In this document: positions 44,546-54,972 of the stretch, piece after piece
How positions within the stretch are numbered: the stretch's first letter is position 1
Layout of the letters: every line of letters begins with the position of its first letter
Source: Neocallimastix lanati (nom. inval.)
Lineage: Eukaryota > Neocallimastigomycota > Neocallimastigomycetes > Neocallimastigales > Neocallimastigaceae
NCBI GenBank assembly: GCA_016946835.1
Contig: JACVTC010000222.1
Coordinates: forward strand, 1-62,000
Length of the DNA stretch: 62,000 bases
Direction of reading: 5' to 3'
Translations under genes and position numbers: made by a program
The notes under the pieces: generated by a model
The model's input: only the letters and a program-made list of their open reading frames with translations
The model's database searches: none
What the model was told of the DNA's origin: nothing

Positions 44546-45144
44546 TTTTTACTTAAATTATTGTCTTTAATAATTTGGAATGATATGTATTAATTTAATA
44601 AAACTTTTTACAAAAATACTAATAATTCAGGATATCTATTTTAATATTATCTTTTTAATCTTTACTTTTCTTTTTTAAATTATTTAGTTATTTATTAATT
44701 AATTTTTATATTTATTATATTTCATTTATATAATAGCATTATTAAAAGAATTACATCAATTAAGAATTTATAAATATTTTAATTCTTTTAACATTAACCA
44801 TAAACTAAAAAATTACTCTTCTTCATTAATTTTAGATTCAATATTATCTTTTAATTCATCAATGTTCCAAATTATAGGTTACTAATCTAAATTTTTTTTT
44901 TTTTTATATGATATGCTTGGATAGTATTTATAATTAATTATGCATATTTCATTCAAATAAAATAATAGAGAATTTCCTTATTTTAATTACATTGAATGAT
45001 GGAATTTTTTTTTTTTTTTATTTTTTTTTTAAAAAAAAATTTCAATTATTTTGTGTTCTTAAAAAAATTTCATACGAAAAAATTTATTTTGTAATTTTTG
45101 ATGAAAATGAATTTTAGTTTGAAAGTATTATAAAATTTTATATA

Positions 45145-45205
45145 AATAATATTTTCAATCTACATTTTAAATGTAGATTGAAAATATTATTTTTTTTTTT
45201 TTAAT

Positions 45206-45259
<54 letters not shown>
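45145..45259. repeat. 23-bp perfect palindrome followed by a 53-base A run
   Basis: AATAATATTTTCAATCTACATTT (45145-45167) is the exact reverse complement of 45169-45191 with a single T between. Fifteen bases later an uninterrupted A run covers 45207-45259. The hairpin-plus-poly(A) arrangement resembles the end of a retrotransposed transcript but may be chance in such DNA. Confidence 0.75.
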
Positions 45260-45264
<5 letters not shown>

Positions 45265-45647
45265 AAAAAAAAAAAATTATATTTAAAGTAAATAAAAAAA
45301 AAAAATCTAAATTTTTTTTTTTTTTTTTTATATTTTTTATATTTTTTATTTTTAATATTTTTTATATTTTTTATATTTTTTATATTTTTTATATTTTTTA
45401 TATTTTAATTATTTTTAATAATTTTTTATTTTTTATTTTTATTTTCACTTTTATTTTTATTTAATATTATTAAAGAAATAAATAAAAATATTTTTCTTTT
45501 AGATTTATTTAAGATTTAAACAATTATAAAATAAATTTTTATTAGAATATTATTAGCTTTAGATTTTAAAGTAAATAAAAAAAAAAAAATTAAAAAAGTT
45601 TAATCATTTTATAATATTTTATGAATTTAATAAAATATTTTTTTTTT

Positions 45648-45702
<55 letters not shown>

Positions 45703-45759
45703 CTGTAAGAAAAATGGTTAATATTAAATTTAAATAACGTTTAGAAAAAAAAAAAAAAA

Positions 45760-47225
45760 AATTAATGCTACGTTGAAAATAATGATATAAAACAATTAGG
45801 GATTACTTTATATAAAGCAAATAAAGAAAATATTTATACTGGATATAAATATCTTTAATAAAAAAATAATGTTACCCACTTTTAATTGTAATTCATAAAA
45901 ATAATTTAGAAATATTTCAATTATTAATTTTTTATACAACTAAAAATAAAATAAAAATTGAACTAAATGATAAAAAAATATACTCCTATAATCTGGGCTA
46001 TGGGCTATAATTTATAATAATTTTGAAATGTTTAAATTTTTATTGGAGTATTATATATTTATAATAAAGGAAAAAAAAATAGAAATTAATGAAGATGTTA
46101 TTGAAGAAATAATTTAAGAAACCTAAAAATTTAGAAGAAATTTCAAAATATAACAATATATAAAATTAAAGAAAATTTCAGAAATTAAACCTAAAATTTT
46201 AAATTTAATGTATATATAATAAAATAATTTTGAAATAATTTATAGTAAAATTAGTTTCATTAAGGAAAAATTTAACACATTAGATCAAGAAAAAGAAAAT
46301 ACACCAGAAGAAGGAAAGAAATTAAATAAAATAAGTAAGGAAGAAATTAAAGAAAATAGAATATACAAAATTCAAGATGAAAATAAAATCGAACAAGAGA
46401 TTAAAAAAAATGATAATGAAACTTTACTAACATTTTAAAGTAAAAAAGGTAATATTGAAAAAGTAAAAAAAAAAAATTAATTGAAAAAGGAGAAGATATC
46501 AATAAAAAAATAAATATGGGGATACCTGCATTAACTATTGCTTGAAAAAATGGTAATAAAAAATTAGTAGAATGTTTATTACGTAATGAAAAAATTGTTT
46601 ATCAGCATGAAATCAGATTAAGGTATGAGTACATTATTAATTGAGTGCTATTTCAAAAATAAGTATTTAGTGGATTGTCTCTTAAAGCATAATGCTATTG
46701 TTTATATATATCCGTCAATAAAAAATTTCACCATACCATGTTTCATGCTATTTAAACAGTATCGAAATTGTTAAATCATTAGCGAAAAAAGAAAATTTAC
46801 ACTCTTATTCTGAAAAACCAAAACCAAATAATAGAAGTATTAATATTGATTGTAGTTTTTTTTTTTTTTTTTTTTTAAATTTAATTATTAATAAAATTTA
46901 ACATACAATATATATATATTAATGAAATAATGATATTGATAATTCTTTCTTTTATTAAGGAAACCGATGAAATACTTAGAGAATATTCAAAATTAATTCC
47001 ATAAAAGTCGGTATGTTTAATTGAAAATGATGAAGGTAGTGGTATTGGATTTTTTATTGAAATTCCAATTCCATCAAAAAAAAAAAAAAAAAAAAAAAAA
47101 ATCAATACATGGTTTAATGACAAATAATCATGAGAAATAAAAGAAAACATCAAAGTTTTGATTATTATCATGAGGTATCTACGAATGATGGATCTTCTGG
47201 ATCTCCTCTTATAAATAATAAAAAA
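45760..47225 (+). pseudogene. Ankyrin plus trypsin-like protease gene relic, second copy
   Basis: Plus-strand degraded coding. Long-type ankyrin units come first (NNLEIFQLL near 45900, FKFLLEYY near 46040). A charged segment with EIKKNDNETLLTF (about 46395-46440), another ankyrin stretch (KNKYLVDCLLKHNA, about 46660-46700), then the protease: FFIEIPIPS (about 47050-47075), TNNH (about 47122-47133) and STNDGSSGSPLIN (about 47177-47215, the Ser motif). An A run at 47079-47101 and a deletion between TNNH and the Ser motif have removed the Asp region. The coding stops abruptly at about 47225, where it meets a minus-strand ankyrin N-terminus. Confidence 0.62.
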
Positions 47226-47580
47226 TATATTATATCTCTATTCTTTATACGATTATTCATATTACTTATAACTGATACCATGATTATTATTTATTTTTCT
47301 ATTATTTTTTATTAGAAAATTAATTTTTTTATATTCATATTAAAAATAAATTAATATAAATAATAATTATTAAACCTATTATTTATTTAAAAAATATATA
47401 ATTATATTTTTAATTTTACAAAAAAAAAAAATAAAAAAAAATAAAAAAAAAAAAAAAAAGGAATACATTATATTTATTTATATTATAAATTCATTTAATT
47501 ATTTATATTTAAGATAATTAGAATATAAAAAAAAAAAATTAAAAATTAAATTAAAAGAGATATTTAATTTACTAAAAAAA
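47225..47580 (-). repeat. Ankyrin-family 5' flank and first codons, orphan copy
   Basis: The minus strand at 47256-47225 reads MNNRIKNRDI, matching the start of the family (MNNLVKKRD, MNNRLKMSD). About 325 bp of upstream sequence share landmarks with other copies (AAATATATAATTATATTTTTAATTTT, GGAATA..TATTTATATT, AAAAGAGATATTTAAT). The gene body is absent: the flank ends against the protease relic. Confidence 0.6.
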
Positions 47581-48053
47581 AAAAAAAAATCTCTGTCAGA
47601 ATTAAATATAAATATTAATATTTATTCATATAATTTTTCTATTTCTATTATTCATAATAATTATAAAAAAAATATTAAAAATATTAATAATAAAAATTTT
47701 TTTTTTTTTTTTTATATAAAAATAATAAAATTTAACCATCAAGGGAAAAAAATATTTTGTATAATTAATATTTATAATTTTATAAAATTAATTATTAAAA
47801 TCAATAGTATTTAAATAAAAAATGGTTTTATTCTATTATTCATTATTCATTTTTTTTTTTTTTTTTAATATTCGCATTCTTGTTTTATTAAATTTTATTA
47901 TTATTATTATTATTATTTTTTTTTTTTTAGTACTTTCACAAACTTTAAAGATATAGTGCGTTCTAGAATGATTCTATCTTTAAAAAATTTTTAATAATAA
48001 TTTTTAAGTACATTTATTTCTAAATTAATTTTTATATAAAAGTTATATATTTA
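47581..48053. other. AT-rich flank of ankyrin copy C
   Basis: AT-rich. Includes the family's conserved 3' flank motif TTTTTAGTACTTTCACA at about 47926 on the plus strand. No gene. Confidence 0.6.
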
Positions 48054-49210
48054 TCATTTTCTTGATTCTTCACCATTTTTCTTTACTTCTTTATTTATAT
48101 CTGCTCCAAGTTCTACTAAGTATTCTACTAAATATTTATTTCCACTAAAACAAGCATTAAATAATAGTGATTTTCCATTTTTATTTTCATGATTTATATC
48201 TAACCCATTTCTATTAAATATTCTACTAAATCTTTTTTTCCACTATAGCATGCCTCAGATAGTGGTGTTTTACAATATATATTTTCTTTATTTATATCGG
48301 CTTCATGTTCTACTAAGTATTCTATTAAATTTTATTTCCTCTTCTAATTGCCATTAATAATGGTGTTTTACCTTTGTTATTTTCTTTATTTATATCAACT
48401 CTATGTTCTACTAAATATTCAACTAAATTTTTATTTCCACTTTTAATTGCTGTAAATAATGGTGTATTACCAAATCTATTTTCTTTATTTCTGCTCCATG
48501 TTCCATTAATTATTCCAATAATTCTTTATTCCCACTTCCAAATGCCTCAAATAATGGTGTTTTTCCATATTGATTTTCTTTATTTATATCTGCTCCATAT
48601 TCTAATAAGTATTCTACTAAAACTTTATTTCCATTTTTAATTGCATTAAATATCAGGGTTTCACTATATTTATTTTCTTTAGTTATATTTGCTCCATGTT
48701 CTAACTATGTATTTTACTAAATCTTTATTTCAACTAGAACACGCATCAAATAAGGGTATTCTACCGTTCTTATGAACTATTTTATTTATATCCATTCCAT
48801 GTTTTACTAAATATTTTAATATATTTTTATTCTCATTTTTGATTATATACCAATTAGTATTCTAATTTAGATGAATTAGAAAATATTTTTTGATATTTCA
48901 AAATTTTATGATAATGAATTTATTAAATGGTTGCTTCTTCTCTATAAAAATAAAACTTTTACTTCTCTCATGGATTTGAATAAAGATGAATTTAAAATTA
49001 GAGTAAATTATGAAAAAAGGGATAATTTTTAATTTTTATAATTCTTTATTAGTTTTTTTTTTTTTTTTTTTTTTATTTCAGTAAAAGTTATATATTTATC
49101 ATTTTCTTGATTATATGTTTCAGTTTTTAATCTTTTAGACATAAGTTCGTTACCATTGTATTATTTAGATTTTATATCTCTCTTCTTTACACAATTATTA
49201 ATATTTTAAT
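48054..49210 (-). pseudogene. Ankyrin family copy C, broken, with an internal inverted segment
   Basis: The minus-strand N-terminus at 49205-49070 has lost its ATG (now ATT; NNCVKKRDIKSK, then RLKTETYNQENDKYITFTEI). The next expected part (SKFYDNEFIKWLLLLYKN..MDLNK) is present but on the plus strand, at about 48866-49030. The minus-strand ankyrin repeats then resume at 48860 (NENKNILKYLVKHGMDINK) and run to the stop at 48054-48056. Several shifts (about 48700, 48500, 48350, 48215). About seven or eight 33-residue repeats are left. Confidence 0.82.
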
Positions 49211-50190
49211 TAATACTACGTTTATTATTTATTTTTCTGTTATTTTTAAAAAGAAAATATATTTTTTTATTTTAAGTAAAATATAAATAAACATAATTAT
49301 AAAATTTATTATTTATTTAATAAATATATAATTGTATTTTATAATTTATTAAATAAATTAAAAAAAAAAATACAATAAAAATAAAAAAAAAAAAAAAAGG
49401 AATACCTTTATATTTATATTGTAAAAACATTCAATTAAAATAAACCATGTAATACAAAAATTTATTTCTATATTTATATATATATAAGATAATTAGTATA
49501 AAAAAAATAAAAAATAAAAAAATAAAAGTAAAAATAAAATTTAAAAGGGATATTCAATTTATTATAAAAATTAATGTCTGAAGTAAATTAACTATTAATG
49601 AAAAAATATTCTTCCTTTTTTAAAATTTACATTTTTAACTTTCTAAAACTAATTATTATTATTAAAGTCAATTCTATTTAAATAAAAAATAAAATAAAAT
49701 AAATAAATATTTAATCAATTTTTTAATTTTTTTTTATTTAATTATTATTTATCTTTATTTTTTTTTTTTTTTTTTATAATTTTTTTTATTTTTATTATTT
49801 TTTTTTTTTATAATTTTAAAATTTATTTTTTAATAAAAATTAAATTATATATTTTTATAAAAATAAAAGTATAAAAAAAAAAAAACGATTATATATAAAT
49901 AATATTTTATTTTTTAATTTTACACATTTCTAAATTAATTAAATTTTTATTATATTAATCAATTATAACAATATAAAATGATTTATTATAAGTGCATAAT
50001 TTAATGGTTTTATTCCGTATTCTGTGCATCATGTTTCATTAAATATTATTTTTATTTTTTAGTACTTTCACAGATCTTAAATATATAGTGTTCTAGCTGT
50101 TATATTTATATATTATTTATATATTTTTAATAATTGGATAAATATACATTTCAAAATTGTATTGGATATAAAAAATGGCTTCCGACCAAA
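49211..50190. repeat. Ankyrin-family flanks between copies C and D
   Basis: The left part (49211-49600) is the conserved 5' flank of copy C, ending AAAAGGGATATTCAATTT. About 50035-50190 is the conserved 3' flank of copy D (TTTTTTAGTACTTTCACAGATCTTAAATATATAGTG). Between them T/A runs only. Confidence 0.7.
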
Positions 50191-52077
50191 TTAATTTTCT
50201 ATTTTTTTAATTATTCCATGTTTTAATAAGCATTCTTCTAAACTTTTGATTTTAAAAATAGAAGCAGCATTTTTTAATTTTTTACCATTTTTCATTACTT
50301 CTTTATTTATGTCTGCTCCATGTTCTACTAAATATTCTACTAATTTTTTTTTTCCTCTATAGCATGCATTAAATAATGGTGATTTTCCATCTTTATTTTC
50401 ATGATTTATATCTAATCCATGTTCTATTAAATATGCTACTAAATCTTTATTTCCACTATAGCATGCATTAAATAATGGTGTTTCACCAAATTCATCTTCT
50501 TTATTTATGTCTGCTCCATGTTCTACTAAATATTCTACTAATTTTTTTTTTCCTCTATAGCATGCATTAAATAATGGTGATTTTCCATCTTTATTTTCAT
50601 GATTTATATCTAATCCATGTTCTATTAAATATTCTACTAAATCTTTATTTCCACTATAGCATGCATTAAATAAAAGTGTTTCACCATTTTTATTTTCTTT
50701 ATTTATATTTGCTCCATGTTCTATTAAATATTTTACTAATTTCTTATTTCCATTTTTATATGCAAAATATAAAGGTGTTTCACCATTTATATTTTCTTTA
50801 TTTATGTCTACTTTTCGTTCTACTAAATATTCTACTAATTCATTATTATTAATGGAAATTGCCTTAAATAATAATGTTTCACCATAGTTATTTTCTTTAT
50901 TTATATCTGCTCCCTGTTTTACTAAGTATTCAACTAAATCTTTATATCCATTAGAGCATACACAAAATAATGGTGTTTCACCATCTTTATTTTTTTTATT
51001 TATATCGGCTCCATGTTCAACTAAATATTCTACTAATTCCTTATTTCCATAGTCACATACACAAAATAATGGTGTTTCACCATCTTTACATTTTTTATTT
51101 ATATCGGCTCCATGTTCAACTAAGTATTCTACTAATTCCTTATTTTCTCTTATACATGCAAATAATAATGGTGTTATACGATGTTTTGTTTCTTGATTTA
51201 TATTTGCTCCATGTTCTACTAGATATTCAATTAAATCTTTGTTTCTATTTTTACAAGCATTAAATAAAGGTGTTTCACCATCCCATCTTTCTTTATTTAT
51301 TTTTGCTCCATGTTCTACTAAATATTCTACTAAATCTTTGTTTCCACTTAGGCATACATTAAATAAAGGTGTTTCACCATCCCATCTTTCTTTATTTATT
51401 TCTGCTCCATGTTCTACTAAATATTCTACTAAATCTTTATTTCCATTTTTACAAGCATTAAATAAAGGTGTTTCATTATTCGATGTTTCACCATTAATAT
51501 TTGCTCCATGTTCTACTAAATACTTAACTAATTCTTTATTTCCACTTTCACATGCCATGAATAATGGTGTATCACCATTCCGTTTATCTTTTTTATTTAT
51601 ATCTGCTCCATGTTCTACTAAGTATTCGACTAAATTTTTATTTCCACTTTTACATACATCAACTAAAAGTTTTACATCATTCTTATTAATTAATTTATTT
51701 ATATTTGCTCCATGTTCTACTAAAAATTTTAATAAATTTTTATTCACATTTTCGATTTTATATTTATATCTAGAAACGTGAAAACCCCCTATATCATATT
51801 CGAATTTAATTTTATATTTGTCTTTAGAAATTACTTTATTTAAATCCATGATAGAAATAAAAGTTTTATTTTTATAGAGAAGAAGTAACCATTTAATTAA
51901 TTCATTATCGTAAAATTTTGATTTATCAAAAATATATTCCAATGCAGTCAATCTTAAGTCCTTTATTAGTTCTTTTATTTCAGAAGAAGTAATATATTTA
52001 TCATTTTCTTTATTATTTGTTATAGTTTTTAACCTTTTAAATATATGTCCTTTATCATCGTATCCTTTAGATCTTTT
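50191..52077 (-). CDS. Ankyrin-repeat protein, longest open copy (D)
   Basis: The frame is open from 52077 to 50191 (about 628 codons). A TTG at 51951 is not a plausible start. Upstream in the same frame lies the family's conserved N-terminus (KRLKTITNNKENDKYITSSEI) back to an in-frame TAA at 52078-52080, so either the ancestral ATG-proximal part is cut off by that stop or translation starts at the ATG at 51849 (MDLNKVISKDKY). It contains 15 ankyrin repeats of 33 residues (consensus NKDLVEYLVEHGADINKENK, DGETPLFNAC) plus a degenerate C-terminal one, ending at KKIEN. Repeats 12-13 and 14-15 are near-identical at DNA level (198-bp offset, CCTCTATAGCATGCA at 50354 and 50552), a recent duplication. 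No signal peptide or membrane segment. A cytoplasmic protein-protein interaction role is typical of the family; partner unknown. Confidence 0.8.
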   Translation of the reverse strand, partial: KRSKGYDDKGHIFKRLKTITNNKENDKYITSSEIKELIKDLRLTALEYIFDKSKFYDNELIKWLLLLYKNKTFISIMDLNKVISKDKYKIKFEYDIGGFHVSRYKYKIENVNKNLLKFLVEHGANINKLINKNDVKLLVDVCKSGNKNLVEYLVEHGADINKKDKRNGDTPLFMACESGNKELVKYLVEHGANINGETSNNETPLFNACKNGNKDLVEYLVEHGAEINKERWDGETPLFNVCLSGNKDLVEYLVEHGAKINKERWDGETPLFNACKNRNKDLIEYLVEHGANINQETKHRITPLLFACIRENKELVEYLVEHGADINKKCKDGETPLFCVCDYGNKELVEYLVEHGADINKKNKDGETPLFCVCSNGYKDLVEYLVKQGADINKENNYGETLLFKAISINNNELVEYLVERKVDINKENINGETPLYFAYKNGNKKLVKYLIEHGANINKENKNGETLLFNACYSGNKDLVEYLIEHGLDINHENKDGKSPLFNACYRGKKKLVEYLVEHGADINKEDEFGETPLFNACYSGNKDLVAYLIEHGLDINHENKDGKSPLFNACYRGKKKLVEYLVEHGADINKEVMKNGKKLKNAASIFKIKSLEECLLKHGIIKKIEN

Positions 52078-52080
52078 TTA

Positions 52081-52339
52081 TACACCGTTATTCCTATTAA
52101 TTGAAATAAATACTAAGTTTGTCATTTATTTTTTTTTATTATATTACTTTCAAAAATTAATTTTTTTTTTATTTTCACTAAATATTTATAAATATAAATA
52201 TAAATATAAGTAAATAAAAATAATATTTAAAAAATCTATTATTTATTTAATGAATATATAACTGTATTTTTTAATTTTATAAAATAAATATAAAAATAAA
52301 ATAAAATAAAATAAAATAAAAAAATAAATAAATAAATAA
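52081..52339. repeat. 5' flank of ankyrin copy D
   Basis: AT-rich conserved upstream flank (landmarks ACTAAGTTTGTCATTTATTTT, TTAATGAATATATAACTGTATTTTTTAATTTTA) ending in an AAAAT/AAAT simple repeat. Confidence 0.6.
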
Positions 52340-52722
52340 ATAGAATAAAATTTAAAAGGGACATTCCAAGCTATGCCCAAAATAAATTTATATATTTAAA
52401 TAAATAATTATATTTATTTAAATTTATAAAGGCACATTCAAAGCTATGTCCAAAATAAATTTATATATTTAAATAAATAATTATATTTATTTAAATTTAT
52501 AAAGGCACATTCAAAGCTATGTCCAAAATAAATTTATATATTTAAATAAATAATTATATTTATTTAAATTTATAAAGGCACATTCAAAGCTATGTCCAAA
52601 ATAAATTTATATATTTAAATAAATAATTATATTTATTTAAATTTATAAAGGCACATTCAAAGCTATGTCCAAAATAAATTTATATATTTAAATAAATAAT
52701 TATATTTATTTATACTTATATT
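52340..52722. repeat. 73-bp tandem repeat, 5 copies
   Basis: GGCACATTCAAAGCTATGTCC recurs at 52431, 52504, 52577 and 52650 with a variant (GGACATTCCAAGCTATGCCC) at 52358. The period is 73 bp with near-perfect identity. The unit arises from the AAAAGGGACATTC element of the ankyrin 5' flank. Confidence 0.95.
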
Positions 52723-52999
52723 AATATTATTTATATATTTATATTTATTTTATATTTATAATTATATTTATATTTATATTTATATTTATATTTATATTTA
52801 TATTTATATTTATATTTATATTTATATTTATATTTATATTTATATTTATATTTATATTTATATAATATTTTTATAATTATCTTATAATAAAAGTATTAAA
52901 ATTATTAATATTAATAACAAGAAAAAAAAATTTTATATAAAAATAAAATTTAACCTATTAAAATTTATATTTATATATTTCAAAAAGTAAAAATAAAAG
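52723..52999. repeat. (TTTATA)n microsatellite and AT-rich spacer
   Basis: A TTTATA/ATATTT hexamer repeat spans about 52745-52862 (about 19 units), followed by AT-rich sequence to the start of fragment E. Confidence 0.85.
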
Positions 53000-53307
53000 T
53001 CAATTTTATTTATTTTAATATAATTTTATATTTATCTTTAGAAATTTCATAATTTAAATTCTTAATAGGAGTTTTATTTTTATTAAGAAGAAGTGAACAT
53101 TAAATAAATTCATTATCATAAATTTTTGAAATACTATAAATATGTTTTAATACCTCTATATTTTAATTCTTTATTATTTTTTTTTATTTCAGAAGAAATT
53201 ATATATATATATATTTTTTGATTATCAATTATTAACTTTTTGGTAGTATTTTCATTATAATTGTCCCCTTTAGATTTTAGATCTCTCTTCTTTAAACGAT
53301 TATTCAT
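53000..53307 (-). pseudogene. Ankyrin family copy E, N-terminal fragment only
   Basis: ATG at 53307 (MNNRLKKRDLKSKG), followed by the conserved EIKK and FYDNEFI/LLLNKNKTPIKNLNYEISKDKYK regions with shifts and stops. The sequence ends at about 53000 and no ankyrin repeats follow. The expected repeat region is replaced by microsatellite and the 73-bp array. Confidence 0.75.
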
Positions 53308-53505
53308 TTTTCTTTTAACTTATACCAAGTTTATTATTTATTTTAATATTATTTTCTATATAAAAATTAATTTTTTTATTTACATTTAATATAAATTCAT
53401 ATTAATAGTAATTATAAAAGCTTTTATTTATTTAATAAATGTATAATTGTGTTTTTTAATTTTATAAATTAAAAAAAATATAAATAAAAAATAAAAAATA
53501 AAAAT

Positions 53506-53537
<32 letters not shown>

Positions 53538-53825
53538 GAATAATTTTATATTTATATTATAAATTCAGTTAATTAAAATAAACAATGGTATACAAAATAT
53601 AAATATTTATAATTATATATGAGATGTTTGAAAAAAAAAAAAAATTAGCATACTACTTTTTTCTTTTCATTTAATTATTATCTAATTTAATTTCATTTTA
53701 TTTATTTTTATATAATTTTAAAATTTATTTATTTAATAATAATTAAAAAATATATTTTTATAAAAATAGAAGTATAAAAAAAAAAAAGCCTATAATTTAA
53801 GTAGTATTTTATTTAGTTTATTTTA

Positions 53826-53860
<35 letters not shown>

Positions 53861-54105
53861 CATTTCTAAATTAATTAAATAATAATTTTAATAATCAATT
53901 ATTATATAAAAAGGTTTTATTATACTTGTATAATTTAATGGTTTCATTCCATAATCAATTTTTTTATTTATATTTACCTCATGTTTTATTAAATATGATA
54001 ATTTTCATTTTTTAGTACTATCAGAGATCTTAAAAAATAGTGATTTACTTGTTATATTTATATATATAGTCCATATATTTTTTATGATATTTAAAGTATA
54101 TATTT
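53308..54105. repeat. 5' flank of copy E and 3' flank of copy F
   Basis: 53308-53650 is the conserved family upstream flank. About 53985-54105 is the conserved downstream flank of copy F (TTTTTTAGTACTATCAGAGATCTTAAAAAATAG). The middle is A/T runs. Confidence 0.65.
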
Positions 54106-54862
54106 CTAAATTTTTCCTCTCAAAGAAATTGGTGTTTCACCATTTTTATCTTCTTTATTTATATTTCCCCCCTTTTTTATTAAATATTTTACTAAATCTT
54201 TATTTTTACTTTCATATATATCAAATATAGGTGTCCTACCAAAATTATCTTCTTTATGTATATTTGCTCCTTGATTTACTAAGTATTCGACTAAATCTTT
54301 ATTTCCATTTTCACAAGCTTTAAATAATGGTATTTCACCATCTTTATTTTTTTTATTTATATCGGCTCCATGTTCAACTAAGTATTCTACTAATTCCTTA
54401 TTTCCAATTGTACATGCAAATAATAATAGTGTTATACGATGTTTTGTTTCTTGATTTATATTTGCTCCATGTTCTACTAGATATTCTACTAAATCTTTGT
54501 TTCCACTTTGGCATACATTAAATATTGGTGTTTCACCATCCCATCTTTCTTTATTTATTTCTGCTCCATGTTCTACTAAATATTCTACTAAATCTTTATT
54601 TCCATTTTTACAAGCATTAAAAAAAAGTTTTACATTACTCTTATTAATTACTTTATTTATATTTGCTCCATGTTCTACTAAAAATTTTAATAAATTTTTA
54701 TTCACATTTTCGATTTTATATTTATATATAGAAACGTGAAAACCCCCTATATCATATTCGAATTTAAATTTATATTTGTCTTTAGAAATTTCTTTATTTA
54801 AATCCATGATAGAAATAAAAGTTTTATTTTTATAGAGAAGAAGTAACCATTTAATTAAATAT
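54106..54862 (-). pseudogene. Ankyrin family copy F, 5'-truncated
   Basis: The frame is open from about 54862 (LIKWLLLLYKNKTF) through an internal ATG at 54807 to a stop at 54106, with six ankyrin repeats. The first part is almost identical to copy D (SIMDLNK, DIGGFHVS). At about 54862 the identity to D ends in mid-codon and the sequence passes straight into the 3' flank of copy G (TTTTTTAGTACTTTCACTGACC), a deletion junction. A 233-residue product from ATG 54807 is possible, but the N-terminal region of the family is gone. Confidence 0.75.
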
Positions 54863-54972
54863 TATAATTTTTATTTTTTAGTACTTTCACTGACCTTAAA
54901 TATAAAAAGTTTTACATTTTATATCTATATTTAGTTCATATATTTTTAATAAACTTTTAAGTTAATATATTT
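54863..54972. repeat. 3' flank of ankyrin copy G
   Basis: TATTATAATTTTTATTTTTTAGTACTTTCAC... matches the downstream flanks of copies C, D and F. It is fused directly to the truncated 5' end of copy F. Confidence 0.7.

Larger units (their letters stand above)
43314..45740. other. AT-rich spacer with several repeats
   Basis: Contains the 27-bp repeat at 44370-44545, a CACGTG hairpin (44177-44246), a 23-bp perfect palindrome (45145-45191), a 53-base A run (45207-45259), a TTTTTTATA repeat (45325-45405) and a T run of about 39 near 45658-45696. No gene recognised. Confidence 0.75.

Noticed and set aside
50970-51781. Plus-strand ORFs opposite ankyrin copies
   Set aside because: Antisense shadows with periodic S-A-P-C-S-T-K-Y motifs produced by the ankyrin repeat DNA.
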